From NCBI RefSeq assembly GCF_040932435.1, contig NZ_JBFQGA010000007.1:62001-126000 (forward strand): 64,000 bases of DNA. Direction: 5' to 3'. The position numbers and the translations under genes were made by a program. The notes under the pieces are model-generated. The model made no database searches. It was given only the letters and a program-made list of their open reading frames with translations, and was not told the origin of the DNA. This stretch comes from Kluyvera sp040932435 (GTDB lineage Bacteria > Pseudomonadota > Gammaproteobacteria > Enterobacterales > Enterobacteriaceae). This document shows positions 58,838 through 64,000 of this stretch, in pieces; the stretch's first letter is position 1; each line of letters begins with the position of its first letter.

Positions 58838-60223
58838 ATGAAGCACGAACAATTGCTCACCCTGTGCCAGCGGCATCATGCGGCGCTGCTTTCAAACGGC
58901 GAGGAAGAGCTCAGCATCGCGGTGGTTGGCACGCCGCCCGCCGAGCTTATGGAGTCCCTGCGCTTTGCGACACAAAAACGGGTAGATATTGAGTGTTGGG
59001 ATCAAAACAGAATGGATAACTATCGGCAAAAAAACAGCGGCGTGAGCCGTCCTATTAGCAATGAAGAACACAATAATCCGGTAGATTTGCTGAACCACTT
59101 GTTTCGGCAAGCCCTCTTACAGCGTGCATCTGATATCCATTTTGAACCCACTGAACATCACCTGCGCATACGGCTACGCGTGGACGGCGTGTTACATCAG
59201 CAGTCAACCGTCTCACCGCTGATAATGGGGTCATTGATTGCCAGATTGAAGGTACTGGGTAGCCTAGACATTGCCGAGCGCCGACTTCCCCAGGACGGGC
59301 AATTTACGGTGGAAGTCAACAGCACGCCTCTCTCCTTTCGCATTGCCACGCTGCCCTGTCGCTACGGCGAGAAAGTGGTCCTGCGTCTACTGCATAAAGT
59401 CGAACAGGCGCTGAATCTTCAGTATTTGGGCATGTCATCTGCAGCATTGGCACAGTTCCAGTCGGCGCTCAATCAACCCCAAGGACTGATTCTGGTTACC
59501 GGTCCAACGGGCAGCGGAAAAACAGTCACGCTTTACAGCGCACTGCAAAGTCGTAACGGCAGCGATGTGAATATCTGCAGCGTTGAAGACCCCATTGAGA
59601 TCCCGCTCGATGGCCTCAACCAGACGCAGGTTAGCGTCCGCGCGGGGCTGACCTTTCAAAGCGTGTTGCGCTCTTTGTTAAGGCAAGACCCGGATATTGT
59701 GATGGTCGGCGAAATCCGCGATAGCGAAACCGCCGAGATAGCCATTAAGGCGGCGCAAACGGGGCATCTGGTGATCTCAACCCTGCATACAAATTCCACG
59801 GTAGAAACGCTGGTGCGTCTCGAACAAATGGGCGTAGCCCGATGGATGGTCTCTTCAGCCCTGCTGATGGTGGTCGCGCAGCGGCTGGTGCGTAAGCTAT
59901 GTCCTCACTGCCGGGTCAAAGCTCAGGGCCATCCACCCTTGCCGCTTTCGCTGTGGCCACGAACGCTCCCGCATTGGACAACGCCTGGGTGTTCACACTG
60001 CTACCACGGCTATCAGGGTCGACTTGCTCTCTTTGAGGTCCTACCGTTAACGCCAGTGCTGCGGCAAGCCATCGCCCATGGCACCGATCCGACCGAATTG
60101 CTGCGCCATGCCCGGCAGGACGGGATGTGTACGCTGTTTGAGAGCGGCTGCCTTGCCGTCGAGCAGGGGTTGACGACTCAAGAAGAGCTGCTTCGCGTTC
60201 TTGGGATCCCGCACGATGCGTGA
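58838..60223 (+). CDS. hofB: Type IV pilus assembly ATPase HofB (GspE/PilB family)
   Basis: The 461-residue ATPase powers pilin polymerisation. Walker A is GPTGSGKT, the Asp box is SVEDPIEIPL, Walker B is LLRQDPDIVMVGEIRD, and the His box is GHLVISTLHTN. A zinc-type cysteine pair set (CPHC and CSHC) is in the C-terminal half. It starts 15 bp after ppdD and overlaps hofC by 8 nt. Confidence 0.95.
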   Translation: MKHEQLLTLCQRHHAALLSNGEEELSIAVVGTPPAELMESLRFATQKRVDIECWDQNRMDNYRQKNSGVSRPISNEEHNNPVDLLNHLFRQALLQRASDIHFEPTEHHLRIRLRVDGVLHQQSTVSPLIMGSLIARLKVLGSLDIAERRLPQDGQFTVEVNSTPLSFRIATLPCRYGEKVVLRLLHKVEQALNLQYLGMSSAALAQFQSALNQPQGLILVTGPTGSGKTVTLYSALQSRNGSDVNICSVEDPIEIPLDGLNQTQVSVRAGLTFQSVLRSLLRQDPDIVMVGEIRDSETAEIAIKAAQTGHLVISTLHTNSTVETLVRLEQMGVARWMVSSALLMVVAQRLVRKLCPHCRVKAQGHPPLPLSLWPRTLPHWTTPGCSHCYHGYQGRLALFEVLPLTPVLRQAIAHGTDPTELLRHARQDGMCTLFESGCLAVEQGLTTQEELLRVLGIPHDA

Positions 60224-61415
60224 ACATCTCTGGTACTGGCAAGGGCTTAATGCCAACGGCGAGAGGCTAAACGGTGCAATCTGGGCCAGTCATCGTCCCG
60301 CGGTGCTGATAACGTTGCAGCAACAGCGCATTACGGTGGTGAAACTAAAGCGCCGTCAGGTTAACCCCTCACTGTGGCGCGCACAGCACAGCTGCATGGT
60401 TATCAGCCAAATAGCCACGTTGCTACAGGCCGGGCTGACGCTATCTGATAGTCTAATGCTCCTATCCCAGCAGCATCCCATCGCGCAATGGCGAGCGTTA
60501 CTGGACTCGCTGGCGAATCGGTTAGCGCAGGGAGTTTCACTTTCAGAGGCGCTGCAACAATGGCCGCAGGCCTTTCCACCGCTGTATCTTGCAATGATCC
60601 ATACCGGTGAAGTGACCGGTAAGTTAGAGCAGTGCTGTCTTGAGCTCGTTCGCCAGCAAAAAGCACAGCTTCTACTGGCTGCCAAGGTAAAAAAAGCCCT
60701 GCGCTATCCGATGATTATCTTGGCACTCGCCGCACTCGTGGTCGCAGCCATGACCGGCTTTGTCCTGCCGGAGTTCACGGCGATATACTGCACGTTTAAC
60801 ACGCCATTGCCCACGCTGACGCTTGCCGTGATGGCGATGGCGGCTTTCGTTGAGCGGTGGTCCATTGCGCTACTGATGCTGCCGCTGCTTCCTGCCGCCC
60901 TCAGCATGCTGCTAAAAAATAACCGTTCTTGGCAGCGCACACGCCAACAAATTCTCCTATCGCTGCCGGTGATAGGAAAGCTCGCTCGTGGGCAGAAACT
61001 CAGCCAGATTTTTACCGTGCTAGCGCTGACCCAACGTGCGGGCATCGCTTTTTTGCAGGGACTGGAGGCGGTCGAAATCACGCTCACCTGTCCGTGGTGG
61101 CGGGAGGCCATCGTGACGCTTCATCACGATATCGCCCAAGGCAGCACCATTTGGCAGGCCATGGAAAAAAGTCAGGTGTTCACGCCGCTTTGTTTGCAGT
61201 TGGTCAGAACCGGGGAGGCGTCCGGCGCGCTGGATGAAATGCTGGATAACCTTGCGCATCATCACGATGAAAACACGCAAAATCTGGCGGAGAACCTAAC
61301 CTCGCTGTTAGAGCCTGCGCTGCTGATTGTGACGGGATTAATTATTGGCACGCTAGTCGTCGCAATGTATCTGCCCATTTTTCATCTGGGAGATGCCATT
61401 AGCGGAATGGGATAG
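60216..61415 (+). CDS. hofC: Type IV pilus inner-membrane platform protein HofC (GspF/PilC family)
   Basis: ATG 60216 gives 399 residues (E. coli 400); an upstream TTG at 60201 inside hofB is unlikely. Two T2SF domains are visible, with VISQIATLLQAGLTLSDSL and FPPLYLAMIHTGEVTGKLE in the first, and IFTVLALTQRAGIAFLQGLE and LQLVRTGEASGALDEML in the second. Three membrane helices lie at about 165-185, 210-230 and near the C-terminus. It is convergent with guaC. Confidence 0.95.
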   Translation: MREHLWYWQGLNANGERLNGAIWASHRPAVLITLQQQRITVVKLKRRQVNPSLWRAQHSCMVISQIATLLQAGLTLSDSLMLLSQQHPIAQWRALLDSLANRLAQGVSLSEALQQWPQAFPPLYLAMIHTGEVTGKLEQCCLELVRQQKAQLLLAAKVKKALRYPMIILALAALVVAAMTGFVLPEFTAIYCTFNTPLPTLTLAVMAMAAFVERWSIALLMLPLLPAALSMLLKNNRSWQRTRQQILLSLPVIGKLARGQKLSQIFTVLALTQRAGIAFLQGLEAVEITLTCPWWREAIVTLHHDIAQGSTIWQAMEKSQVFTPLCLQLVRTGEASGALDEMLDNLAHHHDENTQNLAENLTSLLEPALLIVTGLIIGTLVVAMYLPIFHLGDAISGMG

Positions 61416-61441
61416 CGCTGGCGCAAAAGGCACCAGCGCTA
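61413..61441. terminator. Bidirectional hairpin between hofC and guaC
   Basis: TAGCGCTGG and CCAGCGCTA make a perfect 9-bp stem with an 11-base loop; it begins at the hofC stop. It lies between convergent genes; U-tracts are weak. Confidence 0.6.
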
Positions 61442-61450
61442 GGCAGAGGA

Positions 61451-62494
61451 TTACAGGCTGTTGAACACGCGGTTCTCTTGTTCCTGCACCCGGATAAAGG
61501 TCGTACGCTTGGTCAGTTCTTTCAGACGCGATGCACCGACATAGGTACACGCCGAACGCAGGCCGCCAAGGATATCGCGCGCGGTGAATTCGACCGGGCC
61601 ACGCAGCGGTAGCTTAACGGTTTTACCTTCAGCTGCACGGTACTGAGCAACGCCGCCAACGTGACGGTTCATCGCAGATTCAGAGCTCATGCCGTAGAAC
61701 AGCATGAATTTCTCGCCGTTCTCTTCAACCACTTTGCCGCCGCTCTCGTCGTGACCGGCCAGCATCCCGCCCAGCATGACAAAATCAGCGCCGCCGCCAA
61801 AGGCTTTTGCCACATCGCCCGGCATGGTGCAGCCACCGTCGCTGACGATCTGACCGCCAAGGCCGTGTGCAGCATCAGCGCACTCGATAACAGCAGAAAG
61901 TTGAGGGTAACCGACGCCGGTTTTTACACGGGTGGTGCACACGGAGCCAGGGCCAATACCGACTTTAACGATATCAGCGCCGGAAAGAATCAGCTCTTCG
62001 CACATTTCACCGGTGACGACGTTACCTGCACAGATAGTCTTGGTCGGCCATGCTGCACGGGCTTTCGCCACGAACTGAACGAAGTGCTCGGAGTAACCAT
62101 TTGCCACATCAATACAAACGAAGGTCAGTCCCGGGCTCAATTTAAGGATCTGCTGCGTTTTTTCAAAATCAGCGTCAGAGGTCCCCGTAGAAACCATCAC
62201 ATGCTTGAGCACTTCAGCAGACTCAGCCTGTACAAACGCCTGCCACTCTTCAACGGTGTAGTGTTTGTGTACGGCGGTCAGAATACCAAAAGAAGACAAG
62301 ACTTTTGCCATCCCAAAGGTACCAACGGAATCCATATTTGCTGCGATAATCGGCACGCCAGACCAGCGTTGTCCAGAATGTTTAAAGGTGAAGTCGCGTT
62401 CCAGTTCAACGTCGGAACGACTTTTAAGAGTAGAGCGTTTAGGGCGGATAAGAACGTCTTTGAAACCTAACTTCAGATCTTCTTCGATACGCAT
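61451..62494 (-). CDS. guaC: GMP reductase
   Basis: GuaC reduces GMP to IMP with NADPH in purine interconversion. ATG 62494 gives 347 residues as in E. coli; the longer frame to 62551 is rejected. The catalytic-cysteine loop is GIGPGSVCTTR and the phosphate-binding segment is IVSDGGC. FYGMSSESAM is the flap region. It is divergent from coaE across 225 bp. Confidence 0.97.
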   Translation of the reverse strand: MRIEEDLKLGFKDVLIRPKRSTLKSRSDVELERDFTFKHSGQRWSGVPIIAANMDSVGTFGMAKVLSSFGILTAVHKHYTVEEWQAFVQAESAEVLKHVMVSTGTSDADFEKTQQILKLSPGLTFVCIDVANGYSEHFVQFVAKARAAWPTKTICAGNVVTGEMCEELILSGADIVKVGIGPGSVCTTRVKTGVGYPQLSAVIECADAAHGLGGQIVSDGGCTMPGDVAKAFGGGADFVMLGGMLAGHDESGGKVVEENGEKFMLFYGMSSESAMNRHVGGVAQYRAAEGKTVKLPLRGPVEFTARDILGGLRSACTYVGASRLKELTKRTTFIRVQEQENRVFNSL

Positions 62495-62719
62495 GTGCGG
62501 ATTCCTGGGGTTAATGGCAATGAATTTGAGAGCACAACTCCAGTAATGCAATCATACGCACTAATCAGGGCTTCGCAAGACTGCGATTTTCACTTTTTTT
62601 AAGCTACAATCCCATAAATTTACCTGGCGAATAGTACCGTGCAACATTGATATCTTCGTTGTGGGTCGCAGGTTTATTAACCAAATGATTTTCATACTAA
62701 AATTTCAGGGCAAAGCGGT

Positions 62720-63340
62720 ATGACTTACACAGTAGCGTTAACGGGCGGCATCGGCAGCGGTAAGAGCACGGTCGCAGATGCATTTTTTCGCCTAGGAATT
62801 AACGTTATTGATGCAGATATTCTCGCCCGCCAGGTTGTCGAACCGGGTACGCCAGCGCTTGCCGCAATAGCAGAATTTTTTGGTCCTCACATGCTGACTG
62901 CAGAGGGTGAACTTAACCGACGGGTTTTGCGTGAGCGTATTTTTGCTCACCCTGAAGACAAGGCTTGGCTAAACGCCCTATTACACCCTTTAATTCAGCA
63001 GGAAACGCGGCGCCAGTTTCAGCAGGCTACCTCGCCTTATGTGCTCTGGGTCGTTCCACTGCTGGTGGAAAATAAGCTCTATACTCGGGCCGATCGCGTG
63101 CTGGTCGTCGATGTTACGCGCGAAACCCAACTCCATCGAACCATGCAACGTGACCATGTATCACGAGAGCATGCGGAAAATATTCTTGCCGCCCAAGCCA
63201 CGCGTGAAGAGCGCCTAGCGGTAGCGGATGACGTCATTAATAACAACGGCACACCAGATGCTATCGCATCGGATGTCGCTCGCCTTCACGCGCGCTATCT
63301 TCAGCTCGCAGCGCAGGCTGTCTCACAGGAAAAATCGTAA
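62720..63340 (+). CDS. coaE: Dephospho-CoA kinase
   Basis: CoaE phosphorylates dephospho-CoA in the last step of CoA synthesis, complementing the pantothenate genes of this window. The 206-residue P-loop kinase has GGIGSGKST (residues 9-17), DADILARQVVEPG and a C-terminal DDVINNNG. Its TAA shares a base with the zapD ATG (TAATG). Confidence 0.97.
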   Translation: MTYTVALTGGIGSGKSTVADAFFRLGINVIDADILARQVVEPGTPALAAIAEFFGPHMLTAEGELNRRVLRERIFAHPEDKAWLNALLHPLIQQETRRQFQQATSPYVLWVVPLLVENKLYTRADRVLVVDVTRETQLHRTMQRDHVSREHAENILAAQATREERLAVADDVINNNGTPDAIASDVARLHARYLQLAAQAVSQEKS

Positions 63341-64000
63341 TGCACACCCACATCCTATTCGAGCATCCCTTGAATGAAAAAATGCGTACCTGGCTGCGTA
63401 TTGAATTTCTGACAGAGCAATTGAATGCCAATTTACCTATCAGGGATCACGCCAGCGCACTGCATTTTTTTCGTAATGTCGGGGATTTACTGGATGTGTT
63501 CGAGCGCGGTGACATCCGCACTGAACTCCTCAAAGAGCTGGAACGCCAGCAGCGTAAACTAAATGCATGGAGCGAAGTGCCGGGCGTTGACCTGAGCCGC
63601 ATTGATGCGTTACGCCAGCAGTTAAAAAACAGCAGCAGCTGCTTAATGGCCGCACCGCGTATCGGGCAATTTCTACGTGAAGATCGCCTGATTGCGCTAG
63701 TACGCCAGCGCCTGAGTATTCCCGGCGGCTGCTGCAGCTTTGATCTACCGACTCTGCACATATGGCTGCATGCCAAACAGCACCAGCGCGATGCGCAGGT
63801 GGAATCTTGGCTGACAAGCCTTGAGCCACTGAATCAGGCTCTAACTCTGATCCTGGATCTGGTTCGTAACTCTGCACAATTCCGCAAGCAAACCAGTCTT
63901 AATGGCTTCTATCAGGACAACGGCGACGATGCAGACCTGCTGCGTCTTAAGCTTGAACAGGTATCCCAGCTGTATCCGCAAATTTCCGGCCACAAGAGCC
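63340..64000 (+). CDS. zapD: Cell division protein ZapD, C-terminus outside window
   Basis: ZapD (YacF) cross-links FtsZ filaments in the division ring. The visible 220 residues begin MHTHILFEHPLNEKMRTWLRIEFL and include RIGQFLREDRLIALVRQRLSIPGGCCSFDLPTLHIWLH, highly conserved in the family; E. coli ZapD is 247 residues, so about 27 residues are cut off. Translation is coupled to coaE. Confidence 0.96.
   Translation, partial: MHTHILFEHPLNEKMRTWLRIEFLTEQLNANLPIRDHASALHFFRNVGDLLDVFERGDIRTELLKELERQQRKLNAWSEVPGVDLSRIDALRQQLKNSSSCLMAAPRIGQFLREDRLIALVRQRLSIPGGCCSFDLPTLHIWLHAKQHQRDAQVESWLTSLEPLNQALTLILDLVRNSAQFRKQTSLNGFYQDNGDDADLLRLKLEQVSQLYPQISGHKS

Overview
The window is chromosomal DNA of a member of the Enterobacteriaceae close to Escherichia, Salmonella and Citrobacter. 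Almost every gene has an obvious E. coli K-12 counterpart of nearly the same length, and the order is the mirror image of the E. coli 2.5-4 minute region (zapD-coaE-guaC-hofCB-ppdD-nadC-ampDE-aroP-pdhR-aceEF-lpd-acnB-cueO-gcd-hpt-can-yadGHIE-panDCB-yad fimbriae-folK-pcnB-gluQ-dksA-sfsA-thpR-hrpB-mrcB). BIME/REP palindromes of the enterobacterial type lie between many genes. I cannot assign genus or species from the sequence alone.

Layout. 1-4422: the 3' part of a chaperone-usher fimbrial operon (chaperone end, usher, minor pilin, two-domain adhesin), converging on mrcB; in E. coli fhuA lies beside mrcB. 4444-14463: housekeeping block mrcB, hrpB, thpR, sfsA, dksA, gluQ, pcnB (AUU start), folK. 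14821-22060: complete yad-type fimbrial operon (major pilin, chaperone, usher, three minor pilins, adhesin). 22169-24488: pantothenate genes panB, panC, panD. 24525-28060: yadE, yadI, yadH, yadG. 28162-34624: can, hpt, gcd, cueO, yacC, yacL. 34805-40266: acnB and a pair of exported proteins (DUF3300 YacH, DUF2950). 40394-47515: lpd, aceF, aceE and pdhR, the pyruvate dehydrogenase complex and its regulator. 48054-49424: aroP. 49530-55716: an accessory sugar-catabolism island. 55804-64000: ampE, ampD, nadC, ppdD, hofB, hofC, guaC, coaE and partial zapD.

Most notable points. (1) Five genes lie between aroP and ampE, which adjoin in E. coli: a LacI-type repressor, a GlmS-like double-SIS protein, a glucose-family PTS EIIBC without its own EIIA, a GPH-family symporter and a cytoplasmic GH43 arabinofuranosidase-like enzyme. 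A perfect 16-bp palindrome of LacI-family type lies between a candidate promoter and the SIS gene, and a good CRP-like site lies before the symporter gene. I read this as two small uptake-and-cleavage modules of unknown substrate. (2) The spermidine genes speE-speD, which in E. coli lie between yacC and yacL, are absent; only a 33-bp intergenic hairpin remains. (3) Two tandem ARG-box-like sequences lie in the pdhR-aroP divergent region. (4) Several regulatory sites are legible: a perfect PdhR operator, a CueR-type promoter of cueO, a perfect CRP site before gcd, and a Cra-consensus site before acnB.

Functionally the window joins central carbon metabolism (PDH complex, aconitase, periplasmic glucose oxidation), cofactor synthesis (pantothenate, CoA, NAD, folate), cell-wall synthesis and recycling (PBP1b, AmpD), RNA metabolism (PcnB, GluQ, DksA, ThpR) and two surface-adhesion systems. 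No tRNA, rRNA, CRISPR array, insertion sequence or prophage gene was seen.
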